The notes below the pieces were generated by a model that did no database searches, was not told where the DNA came from, and worked only from the letters and a program-made list of their open reading frames with translations. From assembly GCF_001938945.1 (NCBI RefSeq), contig NZ_MKIO01000037.1, forward strand, positions 86,949-150,948: 64,000 bases of DNA, in the 5' to 3' direction. Shown here in pieces: positions 1 to 8,453 of the stretch. The DNA comes from Xaviernesmea rhizosphaerae. GTDB lineage: Bacteria; Pseudomonadota; Alphaproteobacteria; Rhizobiales; Rhizobiaceae. Position 1 is the first letter of the stretch. Each line of letters begins with the position of its first letter. The translations under genes were made by a program, and so were the position numbers.

Positions 1-78
1 CGGTTTTCGGAAAAATCCGATGCAAAAACAAAAATCTAGAGCATCGCACTGAGTGCTATTCTTCAGTCCGATGCTCTA
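1..78. repeat. RIME-like intergenic repeat, copy 1 (cut by window edge)
   Basis: This stretch aligns almost end to end with 11023-11092, and its first 45 bases align with 48846-48885. Shared blocks include CGGTTTTCGG, AATCCGATGC, CTAGAGCA and TCCGATGCTCT. It contains short inverted motifs (CCGGTTTTCGG-type and GCATCG/CGATGC) typical of palindromic intergenic elements of Rhizobiaceae. The left part of the element is outside the window. Calling it RIME-like rests on size and palindromic character, not on a database match. Confidence 0.7.
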
Positions 79-89
79 AGGCAAGGGTA

Positions 90-114
90 GAGGGGCCGGG
101 ATTGACGGCCCCTC
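90..114. other. GC-rich hairpin downstream of bfr
   Basis: A nine-base perfect inverted repeat (GAGGGGCCG / CGGCCCCTC) with a 7-base loop lies 64 bp after the bfr stop. No T-tract follows on either strand, so it could protect an mRNA end or be a weak terminator rather than a classical intrinsic terminator. Confidence 0.4.
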
Positions 115-123
115 GTCTGACAC

Positions 124-139
124 TGTTTCACGGGAAACA
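124..139. other. parS-like sequence (one mismatch)
   Basis: TGTTTCACGGGAAACA differs from the alphaproteobacterial parS palindrome TGTTTCACGTGAAACA at one central position (G for T). It lies downstream of bfr, about 52 kb from the putative origin. The central change breaks the CACGTG core, so ParB binding is uncertain. Confidence 0.35.
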
Positions 140-177
140 GCCTGCACCGCGACACAGAGCAGGCTGATCGAAACGCT

Positions 178-681
178 TCAGGCGTCTTCCGAACCGACCT
201 CGGCCTTGTCGGCGGAGGCGGCGTTGAGCTGACCGTATTTTTCCGGCCCGATCGTGTTCAGCAGCTGCAGCTGGGTTTCGAGGAAGTCGATATGGCCTTC
301 CTCGTCGATCAGCAGTTCTTCGAACAGCTTCATCGTGACGTAGTCGCCAGCCTCATGACAGATGTCGCGGGAGGTCTTGTAGGATGCGCGGGCGTCATAT
401 TCGCCGGCGAGATCGGCCTCGAGAACTTCCTTGACGTTCTGGCCGATGCGCAGCGGAGCGACGGTCTGCAAATTCGGATGGCCATCGAGGAAGATGATGC
501 GCGCGATCAGCTTGTCGGCGTGCTGCATTTCCTCGATCGATTCGGCCCGTTCCTTCTTGGCCAGGAGCGTATAGCCCCAATCCTCGAGCAGGCGGAAATG
601 CAACCAATACTGGTTTACCGCACCAAGCTCGAGATGAAGCGCCTCGTTAAGCCGCTCGATGACTCTTGTGTCGCCTTTCAA
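178..681 (-). CDS. bfr: Bacterioferritin
   Basis: Haem-containing ferritin that oxidises Fe(II) and stores it as a mineral in the cytoplasm. I choose a TTG start at 681: AGGAGGG lies 6 bases before it, while the ATG at 705 would place that Shine-Dalgarno sequence inside the gene. With this start the product is 167 residues and key positions match the family numbering exactly: ferroxidase ligands E18, E51, H54, E94, E127, H130 and haem ligand M52. It follows bfd on the same strand and overlaps its 3' end by 35 bp, so the two are probably co-transcribed and translationally coupled. I saw no obvious Irr or RirA operator. Confidence 0.96.
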   Translation of the reverse strand: MKGDTRVIERLNEALHLELGAVNQYWLHFRLLEDWGYTLLAKKERAESIEEMQHADKLIARIIFLDGHPNLQTVAPLRIGQNVKEVLEADLAGEYDARASYKTSRDICHEAGDYVTMKLFEELLIDEEGHIDFLETQLQLLNTIGPEKYGQLNAASADKAEVGSEDA

Positions 682-958
682 GATCTGCCCTCCTATTATC
701 TTCATGAAACTGTTTTAGGCGGGCCATAAATACCGATTTTTCCTCCTCAGTCGAGGGGTGTTCGGCATGATACCGTTCCGTCGTGCGAACGATGATGTCC
801 ACCACGTTCGGAAAACAGCCGCAGCACCTGCCGCGTTTTTGCATGAAATGATAGACTTTTGCGGGAACGATCAGCTGCCAACAGTCTTCATTCAGAAGAT
901 CGATGATCGCCTGTTCGATGTCGCGTTCGCTAATGAAATTACAGCTGCATACCAACAT
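647..958 (-). CDS. bfd: Bacterioferritin-associated ferredoxin
   Basis: Small [2Fe-2S] protein that donates electrons to bacterioferritin haem to release stored iron. The 103-residue product starts MLVCSCNFISE and has cysteines in the family arrangement: C4 and C6 (C-x-C), then C45 and C48 (C-x2-C in RCCGC). Start ATG at 958; a longer reading frame reaches 1003 but the cysteine spacing from the N-terminus fits the shorter form. The C-terminus is an arginine/histidine-rich tail of about 35 residues beyond the usual ~64-residue domain, and it is this tail that overlaps bfr. The promoter must lie in 959-1097, after dnaE2. Confidence 0.9.
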   Translation of the reverse strand: MLVCSCNFISERDIEQAIIDLLNEDCWQLIVPAKVYHFMQKRGRCCGCFPNVVDIIVRTTERYHAEHPSTEEEKSVFMARLKQFHEDNRRADLERRHKSHRAA

Positions 959-1097
959 GGCTTCGCCTGCAAACAAGGGCCGGTAACGGCGTCGGTTCGC
1001 CAACGATATTTCAAAAGAGGAGAGTGATTGTCAAGAAAAATCCAGGTGAGTTGCGGGCCCCTGCGGCGCTTGCGAAAGATCACTCTTACAAATCTCC

Positions 1098-4000
1098 TCA
1101 ATGAAAGTTGCGCCCCTTGGGCATGACGGCTGCGGCGGCGCCTGCGGCCAGACGGCGCTCCATCGCCGCCCGTTCGGCCGCGATCGCGGCGCGCTTGTCG
1201 CGCGGATCGCCGGAGCCCGACAGGGTTTCGTCCGCGCGCGGACTGACACCGAAGCGGCGCGCCTGAGTCTGGAGCAGGCCGAGCATCGGCGTCAGATCCT
1301 CCAGATGGCGGGCGACGAGATGGATGACCTCGTTCTGGCGCTGCAGGCGGCCGGAGACCTGCACCAGGCGCGCGCCGATCACCTCGCGGCGATAGCGGCC
1401 ATAGACATCGGTCCAGACGATGACATTTGCGCTGCCCGTTTCGTCTTCCACCGTCATGAAGATCACGCCCCTGGCCGAGCCCGGCCGCTGGCGCACCAGC
1501 ACCAGCCCGGCGATGGTGACATCGGAGCCATGCGCCAGCTCGGCCAGGCGTTGGGCCGGCACAGCCCCCCTGTCGCGCAGCTGCTGGCGCAGGAAAGCGA
1601 CGGGATGGGCTTTCAGCGACAGCTGCAGGGCGCGGTAATCCTCGATCACCTCCTCGCCCGGCGTCATATCAGGCAGAGTGACCGGCGGCTCGCGCAGGAG
1701 CTCAGCAAAGGCATCCGGCTCCTCGGGGCCCTCCGCCTTCGCGGCTGCCTCCCCCTGTTCAGTCCGGGCGTGCGCGTGCCGATCCCCGGTCGCTGTCGCA
1801 TCGGTCTTCACCGCCTGCGCAAAGAGCGGCAGGGCGTCGACAGGCCCTTCGCGCTCCAGCCCGCGCACGGCCCAGAGCGCCTCGCGCCGCGTGAGGCCCA
1901 TGGAGGCGAAGGCATCGGCATCGGCAAGCCGTTCGAGCTCGGCAGGCGCCAGCCGCGTGCGTAGCCAGAGATCGCGCACCGTGCGGTAGGGCGTCGTCCT
2001 GCGATCAAGCAGCACGTCCATCCGCTCCTGCGCCACACCCTTGACCTGATGAAAGCCGAGGCGGACGGCATGGCGGGTCCGGATGACGCGCCACATCGAC
2101 TGATGGCGCGGATGCAGCCGCTCTCCCCGCCAGTCTCCCTCCTCGAGCACCGTCTCCCAGTCGGAATGGTTGACGTCGACAGGGCGCACCTCCACCCCAT
2201 GCTCGTGCGCATCGCGCACCAGCTGCGCCGGGGCATAGAAGCCCATGGGCTGGGAATTCAAGAGTGCCGCCAGGAAGACATCGGGATAATAGGCCTTCAC
2301 CCAGCAGGAGGCATAGACCAGCAGCGCGAAGGAAGCGGCATGGCTTTCGGGAAAGCCATATTCGCCGAAGCCCTCGATCTGGCTGAAGCAGCGCGCGGCG
2401 AAATCGGCATCATAACCGTTGCGCACCATGCCCTCGATCATCTCCTCGCGAAAACCCGCCACCTCGCCAGAGCGCTTGAAGGTGGCCATGGAGCGGCGCA
2501 GCCGGTCGGCCTTTTCCGGGCTGAAGCCGGCGGCATCGATGGCGATCTGCATCGCCTGCTCCTGAAACAGGGGAATGCCGAGCGTGCGCTCCAGCGCATC
2601 CTTCAGTTTTTCATATTCATAGGTGATCGCCTCACCCCGGTTCACCATCTCGCGCCGCTTGAGATAGGGATGCACCATATTGCCCTGGATCGGCCCGGGA
2701 CGGACGATCGCCACTTCGATGACGAGGTCGTAGAGTTCGCGCGGGCGCAGGCGCGGCAGCATGCTCATCTGCGCCCGGCTCTCGATCTGGAACACGCCGA
2801 TCGTATCGGCCCGGCAGATCATGTCATAGACATCGTCCTGCGCGTCCAGACACAGGCTGGCGAGGGAAAGATGCCTTTGATAGCGCGCCTCCAGCAGGCG
2901 GAAGGCCTTGGCCATGCAGGTGAGCATGCCGAGCGCGAGGATGTCGATCTTGAACAGGCGCACCTGGTCGAGGTCGTCCTTGTCCCATTCGATCATGATG
3001 CGATCAGGCATGGTCGTGTTCATCACGGGCACGATCTCGTCCAGCCGGTCGCGGGTGATGACGAAGCCGCCGACATGCTGGGTGAGATGACGCGGAAAGC
3101 CGGCCAGCATGGCGGCATGGCGCAGCACCGCGCGGATTGCCGGATCCTCCGCATTAAGCCCGGCCAGCCTTGCATCGCCGGCCTTGAGCGCCTCCGTCCA
3201 CCAGCCGCCGACGGCGTTGGACAAGGCGGTCTGGATGTCGGCCGGCAGGCCGAAGGCCTTGGCCACCTCGCGGCCCGCCGAGCGCGCGCGATAGCTCGTC
3301 ACCGCCGCCGTCAGGCCGGCATGGTTGCGGCCATAGCGGTCATAGATCGCCTGGATCACCTCCTCGCGCCGGGCATGCTCGAAATCGACGTCGATATCCG
3401 GCGGCTCGTCACGCGCGGTCGAGACGAAGCGCTCGAACAGGAGCGAGCGCTCCTCCGGATTGACCTCGGTGATCCCCAGGCAGAAGCAGACCGTGGAATT
3501 GGCGGCCGAGCCCCGCCCCTGGCACAAGATGCCAAGTTCGTGGCGCGCATGATGGACGATGCCGTGGACCGTGAGGAAATAACCCTCATATTTGAGGCTC
3601 TTGATCAGCTGAAGCTCATGGTGGATCTGTCGCTTTGTCTTGTCCGAAGCGCCCTTTGGGTACCGCCTGGAAACCCCCTCCCAGGTCAGCCGTTCCAGGG
3701 TCTGAAACAGCGTCTCGCCGGGCTGGCTCTCGTCGGGATAATTATGGGAGATCTCGTCCAGCGAGAACGTAAGCCGGCTGAAGAAACGGGCGGCATTGTC
3801 CACGGCCACGCGATGGGCGCGCAGGAGACGGGCCATTTCCCGCCCGTCCTTCAGGCAGCGCTCGGCATGGGCGGCGAGGCGAAATCCGGCCTGCATCACC
3901 GGAACACCCTCGCGAATGGCCGTGACGACATCGGCGAGCGAGCGACGATCGGCATGATGGTAGAGCGGCTGGTTGGTGGCGATCAGCGGCACGCCGGCCT

Positions 4001-4973
4001 GGTCGGCCAGCGCTGACAGCCAGGCGAAGCGGAAGCCATCCTCGCCGTCATGGCAGGGCGACAGCGCCAGATGCACCTGCCCGGGAAAGCGCTGGCCGAG
4101 CCGGCGCAGAAGCCCCTCAAGCCGGACCGCAGGCGCCATAGGGATTTGACCGGCAGCAGCCGGAGCATCGCCCTGCGCAGGGCATGGCGTGGCAGGGACG
4201 GCGTCTTCCGTCGCGCCATGATGGAATCCGGCATCCGGCAGCACGGCCAGCATCAGTCCCTCCCCCCATTGCAGGAGATCGGCCTCGTCGAGCAGGCAGC
4301 TGCCTTTATGCGCCCGCAGATTGCCCTGGCTCAGGAGCCGGCAGAGGCGGCCCCAGGCCGGGCGATCGGTGGCAAAGGCGAGAATGTCGGGCGTGCCGTC
4401 GCGAAAGACCAGCCGGGCGCCGGGGCGAAAGACGAAATCTTCAGGCAGGACGACATCCCGCCGCGCCTTGGCAAGCCGCTCGGCCCGACGCCGCTCGGCC
4501 TCCTCATCCTCCGTCCCGACACCGCCGGCCTCCCCTTCATCCGTGTCGGATAAAGATTCGGACTCCGGCAAAGAAGCACCGGCTTCGGCCCCGCGCCCAT
4601 GCTCTCGCGCCGCGGAAGCGCCTTCACTGGCCAGGAAGGTAAGCGCCTCCTTTCGCCGCCGGGCGAAGGCCTTCACATGCGCATGGGCCCGCACCACGCC
4701 TGCCACGCTGTTGCGATCGGCAAGGCCGAGGCCGGCAAGGCCCATGCGCGCCGCCTGCTCCACCATTTCCTCCGGCGAGGAGGCGCCTTCGAGAAAGGAG
4801 AAATTGCTGCGCGCGCCGATCTCGACAAAGGCGAGCGTGGAGCGCTGAATGCTCTCGGACAGGCTGTCAGGGCGCGGCGGCCGGCGCGCACGGCCCTCGA
4901 GACGCGCGACATTGGCGCCAAGGCGTTCAGCCGGCCGGGACGCGCCTTCGCCGCTCTCATCGCGCGGGCTCAT
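1098..4973 (-). CDS. dnaE2: Error-prone DNA polymerase DnaE2 (ImuC)
   Basis: C-family replicative-type polymerase of the SOS mutasome; with ImuA and ImuB it carries out translesion synthesis and damage-induced mutagenesis. The 1,291-residue product has an N-terminal PHP-like domain (about 45-330), the polymerase core with the catalytic PDIDVDF motif (about 523-529), and a C-terminal OB-fold (VTIAGLVLVRQRPG...). ATG 4973 overlaps the imuB stop as ATGA, so translation is coupled. It is about 200 residues longer than typical DnaE2 because of acidic/Ala-rich inserts near 103-175 and 245-280 and another near 1000. In the PHP motif, the usual HxH is replaced (EIGARSNFSF), suggesting loss of PHP metal binding. 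Confidence 0.95.
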   Translation of the reverse strand: MSPRDESGEGASRPAERLGANVARLEGRARRPPRPDSLSESIQRSTLAFVEIGARSNFSFLEGASSPEEMVEQAARMGLAGLGLADRNSVAGVVRAHAHVKAFARRRKEALTFLASEGASAAREHGRGAEAGASLPESESLSDTDEGEAGGVGTEDEEAERRRAERLAKARRDVVLPEDFVFRPGARLVFRDGTPDILAFATDRPAWGRLCRLLSQGNLRAHKGSCLLDEADLLQWGEGLMLAVLPDAGFHHGATEDAVPATPCPAQGDAPAAAGQIPMAPAVRLEGLLRRLGQRFPGQVHLALSPCHDGEDGFRFAWLSALADQAGVPLIATNQPLYHHADRRSLADVVTAIREGVPVMQAGFRLAAHAERCLKDGREMARLLRAHRVAVDNAARFFSRLTFSLDEISHNYPDESQPGETLFQTLERLTWEGVSRRYPKGASDKTKRQIHHELQLIKSLKYEGYFLTVHGIVHHARHELGILCQGRGSAANSTVCFCLGITEVNPEERSLLFERFVSTARDEPPDIDVDFEHARREEVIQAIYDRYGRNHAGLTAAVTSYRARSAGREVAKAFGLPADIQTALSNAVGGWWTEALKAGDARLAGLNAEDPAIRAVLRHAAMLAGFPRHLTQHVGGFVITRDRLDEIVPVMNTTMPDRIMIEWDKDDLDQVRLFKIDILALGMLTCMAKAFRLLEARYQRHLSLASLCLDAQDDVYDMICRADTIGVFQIESRAQMSMLPRLRPRELYDLVIEVAIVRPGPIQGNMVHPYLKRREMVNRGEAITYEYEKLKDALERTLGIPLFQEQAMQIAIDAAGFSPEKADRLRRSMATFKRSGEVAGFREEMIEGMVRNGYDADFAARCFSQIEGFGEYGFPESHAASFALLVYASCWVKAYYPDVFLAALLNSQPMGFYAPAQLVRDAHEHGVEVRPVDVNHSDWETVLEEGDWRGERLHPRHQSMWRVIRTRHAVRLGFHQVKGVAQERMDVLLDRRTTPYRTVRDLWLRTRLAPAELERLADADAFASMGLTRREALWAVRGLEREGPVDALPLFAQAVKTDATATGDRHAHARTEQGEAAAKAEGPEEPDAFAELLREPPVTLPDMTPGEEVIEDYRALQLSLKAHPVAFLRQQLRDRGAVPAQRLAELAHGSDVTIAGLVLVRQRPGSARGVIFMTVEDETGSANVIVWTDVYGRYRREVIGARLVQVSGRLQRQNEVIHLVARHLEDLTPMLGLLQTQARRFGVSPRADETLSGSGDPRDKRAAIAAERAAMERRLAAGAAAAVMPKGRNFH

Positions 4974-6706
4974 GCGAAGAAGCCGTGCATGTACCAGCGC
5001 GGCAGGTGGGCGGCATCGTAAAAGCCGTCGCGGAAGATCCAGAAGCGATAGCCCTCCTCGTCCTCCACCCGGAAATAATCGCGCGTGGCCGCCCCCTGCC
5101 CGTCGCGCCACCATTCGGGGGCAATGCGCTCCGGCCCTTCGGCATGGCGCACCTGATGGCGCAGCCGGCGCCAGCGAAAGGCGGCGGGCGGTCCATCCGG
5201 CACCTCGGCCGCGAAGGCCTCCATCAGCTCGGGCGGATCGAGCAGCCGGATCGGCCGGCGATGGGGCCGGGCAAAGACCGGAGACAGGGTCTGGCCTGCG
5301 GCCCGCCCCTGCGCCGGCGCCAGCAGCGCGCGGGCAGCCGGCAGGGTCTCGACGGCGCGCTCGGGCAGATGGCTCTCGCGATGGGTGCCGACCAGCAGAA
5401 AATGATCGCCGAAGCGGGCGGCGATGGAATCGAGAAAGGCGCCGAGCGACAGTTCCCCGGCCTCCGCCTCCCCCGACGCTCCCTGAAGCCGGCCCTGCTC
5501 CGTCTTGTAAGGGCCGTCATGCAGCACGTTCAGCCTGACGATCTCGAAACCGAAGCCGGCATCGAGAACGGTCTGCGGATTGGCAAGCCGGGCGGAAAAC
5601 AGGGCGGCGATGCGCGCCGGGCTGCGCAGGGGCGCGGACGTGCCGGCACTGAGCCGGAGCACGATGCCATCGACGCGGAACAGCACGAGTTCGAACAGCC
5701 GCCCGCCCGTGCCCCGCTCTTCGAGCTGTGGCAGGAAGGCTTCGGCGAGCGGCGCGAGCAGCGACAGGATCGCCTCGACCGTGTCGATCGGCGTCAGCAG
5801 CCGCCGCTCGGCCGAAACGGGCGCCACGGGCCGGCGCGGCGAGATCGGCTCGCCCTGCGCGCCCAGCGCCTGATCGAGCCGACGCAGGAGATCCGGGCCA
5901 AATCGGCGCACGAGCGGCGCGCGCGGCGCATCCAGAAGCGCCTCTATCTGGCGCAGGCCGAGCTTGTGGAGCGCCGTAACCACGCCGGCCTCCAGCCGCA
6001 GCGCGGCGACCGGAAGCGGCGCCAGGGCCGCCCGCCCCCCTCCTGGCGCGATCACGCCGCCGGGGCCGAAACGCGCCACGGCACCGGCCAGCGCGGCGCT
6101 GTCGGCAATCGCCGCCTTGGCATGCAAGCCGAGCGCGCCGATTTCCCGGAGAACCTGCGCGAGAAGGGACGCCTCCCCGCCGAAGAGATGGGCGCAGCCG
6201 GTAATGTCCAGCAGCAGCCCGTCCGGTCGATCGCAGGCGACCAGCGGCGTATAGCGGTCGCACCAGTCGGCCAGCTGCTCGAGCCATTGGCGGTCGGCCG
6301 CCGCATCTTCCTGCCGCACATCGAGACCGGGAAACAGCGCGCGTGCCTCGGCCAGAGGCTGGCCCAGGCGTAAGCCCCGCGCAGCGGCACTGGGTGACAG
6401 GCCGGTGAGCGCCATGGCATTGCCGCGCTGGCCGGCGCAGACCAGCAGGGTCTCGCCTTCGCCCGCCTCCTGCTGGCCCTGACAGGCGCCGGCCCCCTTG
6501 CCGGCCCCCGCATTCTTTGCCGCAGGCCCGCCCTGCCCCGCGCCGGCCGCCGCGCCTTGTCCGGCATCAGCCATGGCTGATCCGGCCCGCCTGTCGCGGC
6601 GGCGCAGCCGGTCGGTGGCCAGATGCGGCAGGAACAGCGCCAGAATGCGCTGGGCGTGCAAGGGCGGCATCGTCAGCAGAGGCGACGGGCAGGAACTGGC
6701 AGGCAT
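4970..6706 (-). CDS. imuB: Mutasome protein ImuB (catalytically inactive Y-family polymerase)
   Basis: Y-family-like protein that bridges DnaE2, ImuA and the beta clamp in SOS mutagenesis. The 578-residue sequence has the ImuB signature RILALFLPHLATDRLRR near the N-terminus, where active Y polymerases carry catalytic acidic residues, and the DITGCAHLFGGE palm motif. Start ATG 6706 has GGAG nine bases upstream; the next ATG (6670) has no ribosome site. It overlaps imuA by 140 bp and dnaE2 by 4 bp. A Gly/Ala/Gln-rich insert at about residues 43-85 interrupts the N-terminal domain between LRRRDRRAG and the segment beginning LLVCAGQRG; it looks like a family-atypical linker. Confidence 0.93.
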   Translation of the reverse strand: MPASSCPSPLLTMPPLHAQRILALFLPHLATDRLRRRDRRAGSAMADAGQGAAAGAGQGGPAAKNAGAGKGAGACQGQQEAGEGETLLVCAGQRGNAMALTGLSPSAAARGLRLGQPLAEARALFPGLDVRQEDAAADRQWLEQLADWCDRYTPLVACDRPDGLLLDITGCAHLFGGEASLLAQVLREIGALGLHAKAAIADSAALAGAVARFGPGGVIAPGGGRAALAPLPVAALRLEAGVVTALHKLGLRQIEALLDAPRAPLVRRFGPDLLRRLDQALGAQGEPISPRRPVAPVSAERRLLTPIDTVEAILSLLAPLAEAFLPQLEERGTGGRLFELVLFRVDGIVLRLSAGTSAPLRSPARIAALFSARLANPQTVLDAGFGFEIVRLNVLHDGPYKTEQGRLQGASGEAEAGELSLGAFLDSIAARFGDHFLLVGTHRESHLPERAVETLPAARALLAPAQGRAAGQTLSPVFARPHRRPIRLLDPPELMEAFAAEVPDGPPAAFRWRRLRHQVRHAEGPERIAPEWWRDGQGAATRDYFRVEDEEGYRFWIFRDGFYDAAHLPRWYMHGFFA

Positions 6707-7565
6707 GGGGGTTCCACTCCAGGAGGAAGGTCAAGGGGGCGGGAAGGCGGCTCTTTTCAAGCGTCACGCGGAAAACGGGATTGCCGAGGCTGCCGGCCAG
6801 CGGCGTGCCATCCGGCAGACGGCGTGCCTGCGCCGGGGCGGCCGCCACCTGCAGGCGCAGCGCCGTGCTGCCCGCCTCCTCCGCCCCGCTGAGGCGCAGA
6901 AGCAGGAGCGGACGGCCGGCAGCCTTGGCGCGCAGGCTGAGGCGGCGGCTTTCCGTCAGGCCGAATCCCTTGGGATTGCCGGCAATTTCCAGAATGGTGG
7001 CGCAGAAAAGCCCGCTCTGCAGCGCCGCCTCGGCGGCAAACAACGCCTCCTCCAGCCGGCGCGGCCGGGCCTCGATCAGCGCTGCGGACGGCAGGCCGAA
7101 CCCTTCCAGCCCGATCCCATAGGGCCGGCCATCCTCCCGGCTGCAGAAACGGTCGGAAATCCACAGGACCAGCGGCTGGCCAGCCCGGCGGGGTGAAGCT
7201 TGCGGACCTTCTGCGGGATTTCCAGAGGCATGCCGGGCCCGCAGGCAGGCCGAAAGCGCCAAAGCCAGCCCGCTGGCCGCGCCGGCATCGCGATGGCTCT
7301 CGGCGCGGATCTCGCTGATCGCCTGGAGCGGCAGACCGCCTTCGAGCGCCTGATCCAGCGCCGGAATCCGCAAGGCAAGCCGGTCGGGGACAGGAGTATA
7401 ATCCTGTGCGCCGACCGGTGCATCCGTCTCTTCGGCGTCCAGACAGGCCTTGAGCGCTTCGGCGCGGGCCTGCGCTACCAGCGCCGGCGCCGCGTGGCCT
7501 TCCAGTTTGGCGATCTGTTCGCGCAGCGCAAAAAGCCGCTCGCGCGCCATGGTCGTCTGCACCAT
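6567..7565 (-). CDS. imuA: Mutasome protein ImuA (SulA/RecA-like)
   Basis: First gene of the imuA-imuB-dnaE2 damage-tolerance cassette; ImuA is a RecA-fold relative that interacts with ImuB and DnaE2. The 332-residue product has the family features RIPALDQALEGGLPLQAISE near 70-90 and LVLWISDRFCSREDGRPYG; no intact Walker A motif is visible. I choose ATG 7565 because GGGAG lies 8 bases before it; a GTG at 7574 is too close to that site. A LexA box (7589-7603) sits 24 bases upstream. The 3' end overlaps imuB by 140 bp. Confidence 0.92.
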   Translation of the reverse strand: MVQTTMARERLFALREQIAKLEGHAAPALVAQARAEALKACLDAEETDAPVGAQDYTPVPDRLALRIPALDQALEGGLPLQAISEIRAESHRDAGAASGLALALSACLRARHASGNPAEGPQASPRRAGQPLVLWISDRFCSREDGRPYGIGLEGFGLPSAALIEARPRRLEEALFAAEAALQSGLFCATILEIAGNPKGFGLTESRRLSLRAKAAGRPLLLLRLSGAEEAGSTALRLQVAAAPAQARRLPDGTPLAGSLGNPVFRVTLEKSRLPAPLTFLLEWNPHACQFLPVASADDAALARPAHSGAVPAASGHRPAAPPRQAGRISHG

Positions 7566-7588
7566 GACGGTCACTCCCGCTGGATTTC

Positions 7589-7603
7589 GTTCCTGTTATG
7601 TTC
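7589..7603 (-). promoter_or_regulatory. LexA (SOS) box of imuA
   Basis: The plus strand reads GTTCCTGTTATGTTC, an exact GTTC-N7-GTTC, the direct-repeat operator of alphaproteobacterial LexA. It ends 24 bases before the imuA start, where it would block the promoter, and explains DNA-damage control of the whole cassette. Confidence 0.9.
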
Positions 7604-7857
7604 GAATTGATTCCAGAGGATGGCGGAAGAGTCAACGCCGGAAATTATGACTTTATTCCTGACGCAACCTATCCACAAGCCGGAATCGCGCAGGCCGCGA
7701 ACAGTCTGCAGCCCCTATACTCAGAGAGTGCAGAAACAGGCGCCGGGCGAGACAATGATGAAGAACAGGTGACGGCGCCGGTCTCAGATGGGGGCAAATT
7801 TCGCGAACTCTCGTCAAGAGCGTGAAAACCGCTATATAGAGACAACAAGGAGTGTCC

Positions 7858-8292
7858 ATGGCCCGTATCGACCAGACAGACGACTGGCGTGACCGTCACG
7901 CACCGACGATCAGCGCATTTGAATCGCTGACGATGGAGGCCTATGGCCATTTGCCGGACGAATTCCGCGCGCTGGCGCAGGACCTGATCATCGAGATCGA
8001 GGATTTTCCCAGCGAAGACGTCTTTGAGGACATGGCGCTGGAAACGCCGTTCGATCTGCTCGGCCTGTTTGAAGGCCGCGGCATCGGCGAGCGCTTCACG
8101 CTGGAAACCGGGCAATTGCCCAACAAGATCATCCTCTACCGCCGCCCGATCCTCGACTATTGGGCCGAGAATGACGAGACGCTCGGCGACATCATCACCC
8201 ATGTGCTGATCCACGAGATCGGCCACCATTTCGGCCTGTCCGACGACGATATGGAGCGCATCGAGGCCAGCGTGGAGCATGTGGGCGGCTAA
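7858..8292 (+). CDS. Metallopeptidase family protein (minimal zincin, PF06262-like)
   Basis: A 144-residue putative zinc protease with HEIGHH at 119-124 (H119, E120, H123) followed by F-G-L-S-D, giving HExxHxxGxxD. The N-terminal half (about 20-80) resembles the acidic region of the small zincin family found in many bacteria, whose substrate is unknown. Start ATG 7858 has AAGGAG five bases upstream; the in-frame GTG at 7852 overlaps that site. No signal peptide, so probably cytoplasmic. It is transcribed divergently from imuA, and the imuA LexA box lies about 255 bp upstream, so SOS control of this gene is not implied. Confidence 0.85.
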   Translation: MARIDQTDDWRDRHAPTISAFESLTMEAYGHLPDEFRALAQDLIIEIEDFPSEDVFEDMALETPFDLLGLFEGRGIGERFTLETGQLPNKIILYRRPILDYWAENDETLGDIITHVLIHEIGHHFGLSDDDMERIEASVEHVGG

Positions 8293-8338
8293 AGCATAAT
8301 CCGATCGGCGTGAAACGAAGATCGATCAGATTATGCTT
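8292..8338. repeat. Long hairpin after the zincin gene
   Basis: Arms of 16 bases (8292-8307 and 8323-8338) match at 15 positions: AAGCATAATCCGATCG against AAGCATAATCTGATCG on the other strand, around a 15-base loop. It begins in the stop codon of the zincin gene. There is no T-run, so it is more like a palindromic intergenic element or mRNA-stabilising hairpin than a terminator. Confidence 0.6.
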
Positions 8339-8453
8339 CACATAAAAGGCTTTAGAGGCGCCGATCTCATTCAATCAGACCGGATAGCGCCTGGACTGCC
8401 GCTCTCCGGTCTTGCCGCGCGGCGGGGCCTTCCCCCCGCACGCCTTGTCCTGC

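Noticed and set aside
959..1097. Iron-responsive operator (Irr or RirA box) before bfd
   Set aside because: A promoter must be here, but no TGA-N9-TCA or TTTAGAA-type palindrome with acceptable match was found.
2049..4016. 655-codon open frame on the plus strand across dnaE2
   Set aside because: It is antisense to dnaE2, its translation is His/Arg/Gly/Ala-rich without any recognised domain, and no ribosome site precedes it. Long shadow frames are expected at this GC content.
7598..7825. 75-codon open frame between imuA and the zincin gene
   Set aside because: It begins inside the LexA box, lacks a ribosome site and shows no homology; I treat it as chance.
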